NCBI GenBank assembly: GCA_031371805.1
Contig: JANMKB010000454.1
Location: 1-9,086, forward strand
Source: JAFDVL01 sp031371805
GTDB lineage: Bacteria; Acidobacteriota; Blastocatellia; RBC074
Direction of reading: 5' to 3'
Length of the DNA stretch: 9,086 bases
The notes below the pieces were generated by a model. It was not told the DNA's origin. It did no database searches and saw only the letters and a program-made list of their open reading frames with translations. This document shows, piece after piece, positions 1 through 6,804 of the stretch; positions within the stretch are counted from its first letter, which is position 1, and every line of letters starts with the position of its first letter. The translations under genes were made by a program, and so were the position numbers.

Positions 1-144
1 GTAGCCCTGGACGGCGACCGCCTGATCGCCGCAGGCAAGGACCATGATGCAGTCTGGGTTGCCGCCGAAGCCGATGGCGCACATCTGCCACTTATAACGT
101 TTATCGAAGACCCTGATAACCTGACAACCATCATCTGGACATGA
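1..144 (+). CDS. DUF5678 domain protein, C-terminal part only (5' end outside window)
   Basis: The first base is in frame and the reading runs 47 codons to TGA at 142-144. The residues start VALDGDRLIA, then show an acidic and alanine-rich helix and a strand PLITFIEDP. This is the same arrangement as residues 82-117 of the complete protein at 4011-4412 (VALDGDKLIA ... ALIVYVEGS), so both belong to the DUF5678 family. The family's function is not established. The stop codon overlaps the next start as ATGA, which implies translational coupling to the retropepsin-like protease gene. The missing N-terminus probably carries a short DNA-binding-like or linker segment as in the second copy, but that cannot be seen here. 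The family call is good despite the truncation, because the core motif is retained. Confidence 0.75.
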   Translation, partial: VALDGDRLIAAGKDHDAVWVAAEADGAHLPLITFIEDPDNLTTIIWT

Positions 145-548
145 GCATTCAAGTTAGCTTTACCGAAGAAATCGTGTACGAAGAAAATCCGGCAAGAATT
201 ACGATTTTTATTTCGCTTCGTCATGGCGAAAGTGAAATGTACGTGGAAGCCAAAGTAGACACTGGCGCAGAGGTCTGTCTGTTTACCAACGAAATCGGAC
301 GCAGACTTGGCATCCCAATTGAGCAGGGAACACCAATAAAGATCGGCACACTGGCTGGCGCGTTGGAAGCTTTCGGTCACGAAATCACGATTCAGACCGG
401 AGAATTAACTTTTCAGAGCGTAGTTTATTTCGCCAAATATCCCGGCCTCCCGCGCAATATCCTCGGTCGTCGCGGCTGGCTGCGAAATCTTAAAATGGCT
501 GTGGTTGATTACGATAATTTGCTTTTCCTCAGTGATTACGAATCATAG
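141..548 (+). CDS. Retropepsin-like aspartic protease, single domain
   Basis: This is a 135-residue protein with the signature of a retroviral-type (dimeric, single-domain) aspartic protease. The catalytic loop is V39-D40-T41-G42-A43, preceded by a beta-strand-rich N-terminus. The second conserved element is N106-I107-L108-G109-R110, equivalent to the hydrophobic-hydrophobic-Gly motif that packs behind the active site. D40 is the predicted catalytic aspartate, and two subunits would be needed for a full site. There is no signal peptide or membrane segment, so it should be cytoplasmic. Its ATG overlaps the stop of the DUF5678 gene, pointing to a co-translated pair. Natural substrates of such small bacterial proteases are unknown; the DUF5678 partner is an obvious candidate substrate or regulator, but that is inference. 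The next gene starts 66 bases downstream with its own ribosome binding site. Confidence 0.85.
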   Translation: MSIQVSFTEEIVYEENPARITIFISLRHGESEMYVEAKVDTGAEVCLFTNEIGRRLGIPIEQGTPIKIGTLAGALEAFGHEITIQTGELTFQSVVYFAKYPGLPRNILGRRGWLRNLKMAVVDYDNLLFLSDYES

Positions 549-603
549 CCAGTACTATTCTTTACCATTTTCAGAATCGAATTTAATTGAGATGTTCTTC
601 TTC

Positions 604-609
604 AAGGAG
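604..609 (+). promoter_or_regulatory. Ribosome binding site of the restriction-modification gene
   Basis: AAGGAG stands five bases before the ATG at 615, a near-perfect Shine-Dalgarno sequence. It fixes the start of the large restriction-modification gene and indicates efficient translation independent of the upstream protease gene. Confidence 0.75.
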
Positions 610-614
610 TTTTT

Positions 615-2429
615 ATGATTTCACAATTTCGTCAGGCAGTCGCGTCATTCGGCACTGATGCTAAAGCGAAACTGACGAACGTTGCAGCCAAAGGGCAACC
701 CGAAGATCAATTACGCGTACCACTTGAAGGATTGATTACAAACTTAGCTGAAATCTGCGGCTTTTCCCGTCAGGACATTACTGCTGTCGGGGAATCATCC
801 TTGAGCGATTTGAAAACACGCCCTGATTATGCCGTGACGCTTCGCCTCATACTAATTGGTTTCATTGAAGTCAAAGCACCAGGTAAAGGTGCTGATCCGC
901 GCAAATTCAAGGACAAGCACGACAAACAGCAGTGGGAGAAACTACAGTCTCTGCCAAATCTAATTTACACGGATGGGAATCAATTCAGTCTCTGGCGCAA
1001 TGGTCAATTGGAAGGTGCAATCGTCAGGCTCACGGGTGATATTGAAACTTCCGGCTCTGCGCTTGAAGCCCCCGCCAGCTTACAAGCCTTGTTCGAGAAT
1101 TTTTTCCGATGGCAACCCGTCCCGCCAGGCAGTGCCAAACAACTGGCCGAAGTCAGTGCGCGTTTGTGCCGATTGTTGCGCGACGAAGTAACCGAACAAT
1201 TAGCGATTGGTAGCCCGGCACTGACTGCACTGGCGACGGATTGGCGCAAATTACTTTTCCCTGAAGCTACGCCTGAACAATTTGCTGATGGCTATGCTCA
1301 GGCTGTGACTTTTGGTTTGTTGATGGCACGGGCGCGAGATATTCAGCTCAGCGCAGGACTCGATCAAGTCGCCAAACAATTGACGCAAACACATTCACTT
1401 ATCGGTGCAGCTTTAAGGCTCCTGACCGACGATGCGCAGAATCAGGAAACACTGAAAACTTCGCTCGGGACGCTCACGCGCGTCCTTGACGCTGTTCACT
1501 GGAAGACAATCAGTAAAGGAAAATCTGACGCCTGGCTTTATTTTTATGAAGATTTTCTTGCAGTTTACGACAATGCTTTGCGTAAGAAAACTGGTTCCTA
1601 TTACACGCCGCCCGAAGTCGTCAGTGCGATGGTTCGGCTGGTAGATGAAACGCTACGGAGCCATTTCGCGCTGCCTGCGGGCTTAGCCTCGCCCGCCGTC
1701 ACGGTAGCTGACCCAGCCGTTGGTACAGGCACATTTTTGCTCGGTGTCCTCCGCAAAATTGTTGAAGCGGTTGAGTCGGATGAAGGCTCCGGTTCAGTGC
1801 CTGCGGCAATCAAAGCCGCAGCGCAGCGTCTGGTTGGATTCGAGATGCAATTGGGGCCATTCGCAGTTGCACAGTTGCGGATTCTCGCTGAACTAGCTGA
1901 TCTCACTGGTTCCGTCCCGCCGCCGCCACGCATGTTCGTCACTGACACATTAAGCAATCCCTACGTCGAAGAAGAATGGATTCCCGGTATCCTCGGAACC
2001 ATCGCCAAATCCCGCAAGGATGCGAACGAGATCAAGAAAAGCGAAACCATTACCGTCGTGATTGGAAATCCACCCTACAAAGAAAAAGCCAAAGGGTTAG
2101 GTGGCTGGGTCGAATCCGGCAGTAAGAACTCACCTGAACCTGCGCCGCTTAATGCGTGGATGCCGCCACCTGAATGGGGAGTGAGCGCACACGCCAAACA
2201 CCTGCGCAATTTGTATGTATATTTCTGGCGTTGGGCGACGTGGAAGGTGTTTGATCACGATCCGAAAGCCAACACAGGAATCGTCTGTTTCATTACGGTA
2301 GCGGGCTTTCTCAATGGGCCCGGCTTTGAGCGAATGCGTGATTACCTGCGCCGCACAGCCAATGAAATTTGGGTGATTGATTGTTCGCCGGAAGGACATC
2401 AGCCCCGAAGTCAATACGCGGATTTTTGA
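615..2429 (+). CDS. Type ISP/IIG restriction-modification enzyme, N-terminal part (nuclease and methyltransferase), frameshifted
   Basis: This frame encodes 604 residues, of which the first 597 are authentic. Residues about 1-140 form a PD-(D/E)xK-type nuclease with P70-D71 and E85-V86-K87 as the metal-binding core. A helical linker covers about 150-310. The gamma-type N6-adenine DNA methyltransferase follows: the entry motif TGSYYTPPEVV at 327-337, the AdoMet-binding loop D366-PAVGTGTF to 374, a GFEMQ element at 408-412, and the catalytic motif N485-P-P-Y488. The reading continues correctly to H595-Q596-P597, then meets seven foreign residues and a stop. The specificity domain lies in the next frame (2407-3945). 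There is no helicase domain, unlike LlaBIII, so the layout is closer to MmeI-like single-chain enzymes. Such enzymes cut and methylate the same asymmetric site. As annotated, this half alone would lack target recognition. Confidence 0.85.
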   Translation: MISQFRQAVASFGTDAKAKLTNVAAKGQPEDQLRVPLEGLITNLAEICGFSRQDITAVGESSLSDLKTRPDYAVTLRLILIGFIEVKAPGKGADPRKFKDKHDKQQWEKLQSLPNLIYTDGNQFSLWRNGQLEGAIVRLTGDIETSGSALEAPASLQALFENFFRWQPVPPGSAKQLAEVSARLCRLLRDEVTEQLAIGSPALTALATDWRKLLFPEATPEQFADGYAQAVTFGLLMARARDIQLSAGLDQVAKQLTQTHSLIGAALRLLTDDAQNQETLKTSLGTLTRVLDAVHWKTISKGKSDAWLYFYEDFLAVYDNALRKKTGSYYTPPEVVSAMVRLVDETLRSHFALPAGLASPAVTVADPAVGTGTFLLGVLRKIVEAVESDEGSGSVPAAIKAAAQRLVGFEMQLGPFAVAQLRILAELADLTGSVPPPPRMFVTDTLSNPYVEEEWIPGILGTIAKSRKDANEIKKSETITVVIGNPPYKEKAKGLGGWVESGSKNSPEPAPLNAWMPPPEWGVSAHAKHLRNLYVYFWRWATWKVFDHDPKANTGIVCFITVAGFLNGPGFERMRDYLRRTANEIWVIDCSPEGHQPRSQYADF

Positions 2430-3945
2430 AGGCGTACAACAACCCGTTTGCATCGTGCTGGCTTCGCGCCCTCAAAGCACTAAACCGGAAACACCCGCAA
2501 CCGTGCGCTACCGCTCGTTACCCGCCGGACATCGGCAAACCAAATTCGAGGCGTTGAAAAACCTGACACTGGTTGCTGATGGCTGGGCAGAATGCTCAAC
2601 GGATTGGCGCGCTCCTTTTTTACCAGCCGCGACAGGTGCATGGTCAACCTATCCTGAGCTGACGGATTTGTTTATCTACAACGGTTCCGGCGTCATGCCC
2701 GGTCGCACCTGGGTCATTGCCCCGGATGCGGAATCATTGCAACGACGCTGGCAAACCCTTATCAATGCCCCAGCCGACCAAAAAGAAGACTTGTTTCATC
2801 CTCATTTACGCGGTGGAAAGCTTGGCGATAAGCACAGCCAGAAAATAGTGAAAAACGGGTTATCCGGTTACGAAGGGCGGCTTACATCTGTTGCCAATGA
2901 ACGCCTGCCGTGTGCTCCACCTTTGCGTTACGGGTTCCGTTCGTTTGATCGGCAATGGATTATTCCCGACAACCGTCTGATCAATCAGCCTAACCCAGAA
3001 TTATGGGAAACCCATTCAAATCGCCAAGTCTATCTAACTGCACTTGTTCGCGTATCGCCGTCATCAGGTGCAGCAATTACAGTAACCGGATTGATTCCTG
3101 ACCTTGACCACTACAAAGGATCATTTGGTGGGCGCGTCTTACCACTTTGGCATGACCGCGAAGCCAGCATTCCAAACATTCCGCCCAACCTACTGGCGTA
3201 TCTTGGGCAGCGTTACCAGCGGGAAGTGAGTGCCGAAGATTTATTTGCTTACATTGCCGCCATCAGCGCACATCCAGCTTTCACCTCGCGCTTTCAAACT
3301 AATCTTGTGCAGCCGGGCTTACGGATTCCGCTGACCGCTGACGCTGCCAGCTTCGCCGCTGCCGCCGAACTTGGACGCACCGTGATTTGGTTGCATACTT
3401 TTGGCGAACGCTTCGTTGACCCCAAACAAGGTCGTCCGGCAAATCCTCCGCGCTTGCCTGTCAACACAAATCCACGCATTCCAGCGGCTGGCGCAATCCC
3501 GCAAGATACGATGCCCGATACCATTGAATACGACGAAACCAATCAACGGTTGATGGTTGGAAGTGGTTATGTGGAGCGGGTGACACCTGAGATGTGGAGC
3601 TACGAAGTTTCCGGTAAGCAGGTACTGCGACAATGGTTCAGTTATCGCAAAGCCAACCGCGAACGTCCGATTATTGGCGACCGCCGACCGCCTTCAAAAT
3701 TGGGAGAAATTCAGCCCGATCATTGGCTGGCGGAATATACAACGGAACTCCTAAACGTACTCAATGTTCTGGGGCGACTCATTGAGCTTGAACCCGGGCA
3801 GGCTGATTTGCTTGAACAAATCTGTTCGGGGCAAACAATTTCAATTGATGAATTGCGCGTGGCGGATGCCTTTGCAATTCCGGTCACTTTCAATCGAAAA
3901 AAAGGTAAACAAGGCTCATCCGCTCAAGCAAGTTTTCTTCATTAA
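2377..3945 (+). CDS. Type ISP restriction-modification enzyme, C-terminal part (specificity domain), out of frame with its N-terminus
   Basis: The open frame begins at an ATG at 2377, but its first ten residues overlap the upstream frame and are probably not native. Genuine sequence starts at E (codon 2407) with EVNTRIFEGVQQPVCIVLAS, which directly continues the methyltransferase fold from HQP of the upstream half. It then carries hallmarks of the type ISP C-terminal specificity domain: RYGFRSFDRQWIIPDNRL at residues 184-201 of this frame, EDLFAYIAAISAHPAF near 287-302, and GRTVIWLHTFGERF at 333-346. This part should read the target base sequence. With the one-base shift corrected, the fused protein is about 1109 residues. 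No ribosome binding site is seen before 2377, so independent translation is unlikely. The downstream DUF5678 gene begins 65 bases after the stop. Confidence 0.8.
   Translation: MIVRRKDISPEVNTRIFEGVQQPVCIVLASRPQSTKPETPATVRYRSLPAGHRQTKFEALKNLTLVADGWAECSTDWRAPFLPAATGAWSTYPELTDLFIYNGSGVMPGRTWVIAPDAESLQRRWQTLINAPADQKEDLFHPHLRGGKLGDKHSQKIVKNGLSGYEGRLTSVANERLPCAPPLRYGFRSFDRQWIIPDNRLINQPNPELWETHSNRQVYLTALVRVSPSSGAAITVTGLIPDLDHYKGSFGGRVLPLWHDREASIPNIPPNLLAYLGQRYQREVSAEDLFAYIAAISAHPAFTSRFQTNLVQPGLRIPLTADAASFAAAAELGRTVIWLHTFGERFVDPKQGRPANPPRLPVNTNPRIPAAGAIPQDTMPDTIEYDETNQRLMVGSGYVERVTPEMWSYEVSGKQVLRQWFSYRKANRERPIIGDRRPPSKLGEIQPDHWLAEYTTELLNVLNVLGRLIELEPGQADLLEQICSGQTISIDELRVADAFAIPVTFNRKKGKQGSSAQASFLH
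2403..2406 (+). other. Frameshift site: CCCC run splitting the restriction-modification gene
   Basis: In the upstream frame the codons read CAT CAG CCC CGA AGT and terminate at 2427-2429. If one C of the CCCC run is removed or skipped (+1), they read CAT CAG CCC GAA GTC AAT, giving HQPEVNTRIFEGVQQP, which is continuous family-like sequence. Both frames are clean on either side, so a single event explains the split. It could be a true inactivating mutation, a sequencing or assembly indel, or a +1 slippage site, since CCC followed by C lets a proline tRNA re-pair one base on. Confidence 0.85.
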
Positions 3946-4010
3946 GACGGAAGCCAAACAAATACAACCGATCAAGCCATGCTAAACTTTACAGGGCGAG
4001 GTAAAAAATA

Positions 4011-4412
4011 ATGACGTTAACAATAGACGTACCAGTTGAACTTGAACAAAAGCTGGAAGCAGAAGCCAAGCGGCGCGGCATTGGCAAAAATGAATTTGTG
4101 CGGGTTGTGCTGGAAGAAAATCTTAATCAAGCTACACCGCGCCGCCAGCCGCCTTTTCCTGCCAAAATTATCGCTACGGATTTGCCTGTGCGTGATCGTT
4201 CCCGCGAATATTTCTGGTTGGAACAGCATCGCGATGAATACGATGGAAAATATGTTGCGCTGGATGGCGATAAATTAATTGCCGTTGGTGATGGCGCCAA
4301 AGAAGTGGCAACCAAGGCGCGTGAGCTTGGCATACAAAGCGCGCTGATTGTTTATGTGGAAGGAAGCGAACAGCCGCGCTTTATTAGTGGAGGGCTTGGT
4401 GATACCCGCTGA
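4011..4412 (+). CDS. RHH-like plus DUF5678 protein (complete, no protease partner)
   Basis: This 133-residue protein has three parts. Residues 1-37 (TLTIDVPVELEQKLEAEAKR and the following GIGKNEFVRVVLEENL) match a ribbon-helix-helix pattern: one strand, then two amphipathic helices joined by a G-x-x-K/S turn. Residues 38-63 are a proline and arginine-rich linker. Residues 64-120 are the DUF5678 domain, with WLEQHRDEYDGKYVALDGDKLIA and then ALIVYVEG. The start is supported by a GCGAGGT-type binding site ending eight bases upstream. The domain matches the truncated protein at 1-144, so the restriction gene lies between two family members. No retropepsin-like gene follows; the next gene is convergent. 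Ribbon-helix-helix proteins commonly bind DNA as dimers and many are antitoxins or repressors, so a regulatory role is plausible but unproven. Confidence 0.75.
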   Translation: MTLTIDVPVELEQKLEAEAKRRGIGKNEFVRVVLEENLNQATPRRQPPFPAKIIATDLPVRDRSREYFWLEQHRDEYDGKYVALDGDKLIAVGDGAKEVATKARELGIQSALIVYVEGSEQPRFISGGLGDTR

Positions 4413-4528
4413 TCTGTCTTTTGCCCTACCCGCAAACATACCCGATTTTACCCGATTTGGCTGCGAGAGTTTTTTGTTGAAGGGATGGCTGATTTAATCA
4501 CCAACCCGGTACAAATCAATCCTGCGCC
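4413..4528. other. Convergent intergenic region without recognisable genes
   Basis: This stretch separates the DUF5678 gene and the glycoside hydrolase gene, which point toward each other. It holds a short tandem similarity (ATACCCGATTTTACCCGATT, around 4439-4458) and an AT-rich part, but I see no convincing hairpin with a T run on either strand. In-frame reading past the DUF5678 stop stays open for 39 codons to 4530 without family-like features. Confidence 0.4.
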
Positions 4529-6625
4529 TTAGCTGATCGCAATCATCTGGTGTCCATCAACTTTCGGCACCGTGAAATTCACGCGCTTGCCTTTTTGTTC
4601 AAATGGAATTCTTGTCCCTTGCGGAGCCAGACTCACATCCTTCACGCTTCCCTGCACTGCCGCTGAAACCTTCACTGCAAAAATCGGAATCACGTCTTCG
4701 ATCACATCAAAATCCATTCCACGCCGTTCGGGAATGTAATGCAGCAAATGCAGGACACGACGATTGGATTGCTCATTATACGCCGTGATCGTAGTCGTCG
4801 GAGCCTGCTCCAGTTTCACGAGCGGTTCCGGCAACAATAATTCCAGCGCATTCAAAAATAATTGTTTGCACCAGCGCGGCGCATTTTTGTTGTACTGCGT
4901 GAAAATCGGATGCGCAAAATAAATGCTGCGACCATTGCGGACAACTCCGGCGTAACCGACTTTACCGGACGACGGCGTATGCTTGTGCGAAGAGTAATGA
5001 TCCCATGTCCGATTGAAATACGGGATGACGCAATCGGCTAAAACTTCGCTGCCAGCGAGCGGTTCAACTTCCAAACCTTTCAAGTACATCGCCAGTTCTG
5101 AATTCGGCATTGCTTTGGACAAAGCAGCGCGGGGCTTAATAAAATCAGGGCTGTAAGGCGCATCGCCTTTGAATTTGACGCCGAGCGCGGGCAAAGCAAA
5201 AGCATCTTTTGCTTCATTCAAACCCGAATGATACGAAGCAATCAACGAACCTCCGCCAGCGAGATACGCCTGTATTTTCGTGGCGAGCGCGGCGTTCACC
5301 GCAATCTCATCAGGCAAAACTAAAACTTTATATTTTGAAAAATCACTCTGCGTATCAAGGATGTCAAATTGATGCTGCGATTCGTGCAGCATGCGCGTCA
5401 GCCCCGCGCCCGGAGGCGGCACACGTCCACCAATGAATTCTTCCAACCCAATCATTCCGATGTCTACGAGAGGTTTCGCGTCTTTGCACCACGCTTCTTT
5501 CTTCTCAACTTCACGATAAACTGAACCGATCAAATCGTATGTCGCCGCATCAATTTTTCCCGCTGGATGAAGCTGATCTCCGATGGAACATTTTGCACCG
5601 AGCGCCAGCATTTGGAAGCATTCAAATTGCAGCGCTGCCGGATTTTTCAGCGAATGAAAATCGCCCCACGAAGTATGAAATTTGCCCGTCATTCCCAGGC
5701 AATCCGCATCCAGCGTTCGCGCATATCGCACCGACATTGGAAAGTGTAAATAGCCCCATCCGCCGCTCGGCAACGATTCCAATTCCCAATGCGAAAATCC
5801 TTCCCTGATCGGGCGCAACGTGTAGCCTACGTGACCGCCGTTATAAAACACGGAAGAATTTTTGTTCATTCCGCCCAGCGCTTTCACGTGCGCTGTCATC
5901 TCCATCACCCATTTGTCGTGGACTTGCTTGCCGAACTCCAAACGAGCCTTTTCATTCGCGGCATCAATGCCCAACTTCTCCATTGATTGACGGCAATACG
6001 GACACGAACAATCCTGCGTTTTGATGATGTCGAAAAATAATCCGTCAACAGGAACCGAATCAAAAATATCCTTGACGTGTGCTTTCAAAAAATCTTTGTA
6101 CGGCGAATTCAAACACATCAAGCGATAGAATCCCGCTTCATACGGCGGCGTCCCCTGCATTTTTCCATCAGGCAAAACCTGTCGCCATTCGGGATGCTCG
6201 TCCGCCGTGTATTGATCCCAGCCAACTGTCGTATAAATCGGCACGCGAATGTTGCGTTTGTGACAGGCTTCGATTTGTTCCCTGAGCAAATTTCGTTTCA
6301 GGTGCGGATGCTTGCGCTCAGGATGCGCTTTGCCGTCGTAGTAATTATAGCCGTGATGACAACGCGCAAACGCCGTCACCGAATTCACGCGCGCCTGGTC
6401 CAACACCGAAGCAAATTCTTCCGCATCGAAGGCATCGCCAATCCCGGCGATGTGTTGCGAAGTGTGAAAATCCAGATGCACCTGACGATAGCGCAAATCA
6501 AAGCGATGATTCGCATGCGCTCTGGCAGTAAACATTTTTTCGCTCACCCAATTGTTATTCAGCAAAGCGATTCCCGTGGAAGTCAACGCAATATTTTTTA
6601 TAAAGTCGCGGCGGTTTTGAGTCAT
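4529..6625 (-). CDS. Putative exported glycoside hydrolase (GHL6-like barrel with beta-galactosidase trimerisation-like domain)
   Basis: This is a 698-residue protein with a Tat-type leader (N-R5-R6-D-F-I-K and a hydrophobic stretch to about residue 22), so it is probably exported folded. Residues about 45-375 look like a (beta/alpha)8 barrel of the hypothetical glycosyl hydrolase 6 type: HLDFHTSQ at 50-57, VNSVTAFARCHHGYNYYDGK at 80-99, then VDGLFFD with D199 and HWELE with E281 and E283 as candidate catalytic acids. A cysteine cluster D205-C-S-C-P-Y-C211 lies next to the D199 strand. Residues about 385-595 resemble the class I amidotransferase-like trimerisation domain of beta-galactosidases (YKVLVLPDEIAVN, YLAGGGSLIASYHSG). 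The end is a beta-rich domain. Substrate is unknown; fucosides or galactosides are possible. A GGGA binding site seven bases before the ATG supports the start. Confidence 0.7.
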   Translation of the reverse strand: MTQNRRDFIKNIALTSTGIALLNNNWVSEKMFTARAHANHRFDLRYRQVHLDFHTSQHIAGIGDAFDAEEFASVLDQARVNSVTAFARCHHGYNYYDGKAHPERKHPHLKRNLLREQIEACHKRNIRVPIYTTVGWDQYTADEHPEWRQVLPDGKMQGTPPYEAGFYRLMCLNSPYKDFLKAHVKDIFDSVPVDGLFFDIIKTQDCSCPYCRQSMEKLGIDAANEKARLEFGKQVHDKWVMEMTAHVKALGGMNKNSSVFYNGGHVGYTLRPIREGFSHWELESLPSGGWGYLHFPMSVRYARTLDADCLGMTGKFHTSWGDFHSLKNPAALQFECFQMLALGAKCSIGDQLHPAGKIDAATYDLIGSVYREVEKKEAWCKDAKPLVDIGMIGLEEFIGGRVPPPGAGLTRMLHESQHQFDILDTQSDFSKYKVLVLPDEIAVNAALATKIQAYLAGGGSLIASYHSGLNEAKDAFALPALGVKFKGDAPYSPDFIKPRAALSKAMPNSELAMYLKGLEVEPLAGSEVLADCVIPYFNRTWDHYSSHKHTPSSGKVGYAGVVRNGRSIYFAHPIFTQYNKNAPRWCKQLFLNALELLLPEPLVKLEQAPTTTITAYNEQSNRRVLHLLHYIPERRGMDFDVIEDVIPIFAVKVSAAVQGSVKDVSLAPQGTRIPFEQKGKRVNFTVPKVDGHQMIAIS

Positions 6626-6631
6626 TGAGTA

Positions 6632-6639
6632 TTCCCTTT
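6632..6639 (-). promoter_or_regulatory. Ribosome binding site of the glycoside hydrolase gene
   Basis: On the minus strand AAAGGGAA lies with its GGGA seven bases before the ATG at 6625-6623. It supports that start, which also places the twin-arginine motif at residues 5-6 as expected for a Tat leader. Confidence 0.55.
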
Positions 6640-6654
6640 TTTCGTTATGAAATT

Positions 6655-6801
6655 TTATCGTGTAATTCCCGTGTCTTTTCCCGTTAAAGTAATTAACGGA
6701 TGCTTCACGATAGCGCGGAATTCGTATTCTTTCTTTGGCTCAAGTCCGCTCGTTTCGTAATCGCTTTCGTCGTTTGTTTTTTCATCGAAGCCCTCACCCA
6801 T
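6655..6801 (-). pseudogene. 48-codon fibronectin-III-like remnant or tiny gene
   Basis: Between the permease stop and the hydrolase start the minus strand has an open frame of 48 codons from ATG 6801-6799 to TAA at 6657-6655. The later part reads SGLEPKKEYEFRAIVKHPL and then ITLTGKDTG. This fits the final strands of a fibronectin-III-type domain, where a G-L-x-P-x-x-x-Y-x-F-R-A pattern is characteristic. The protein would lack the first half of such a domain, so it is probably the tail of a lost larger gene, perhaps a secreted carbohydrate-active or surface protein. The frame is the same as that of the permease and begins two codons after its TGA; there is no good ribosome binding site. It ends 29 bases before the hydrolase start. 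A real small gene or chance coding-like DNA are alternatives. Confidence 0.4.
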
Positions 6802-6804
6802 CCC

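Noticed and set aside
1601..1957. 118-codon open frame on the - strand
   Set aside because: It is antisense to the methyltransferase core, whose AdoMet and NPPY motifs clearly mark the + strand as coding.
4413..4532. Stop-codon readthrough extension of the second DUF5678 protein
   Set aside because: The frame stays open for 39 codons, but the residues show no family similarity and the protein already ends after a normal-length domain.
6077..6628. 183-codon open frame on the + strand
   Set aside because: It lies fully antisense to the glycoside hydrolase, is rich in Arg, Ile and His in an unstructured way, and shows no motif. It is a shadow of the real coding strand.
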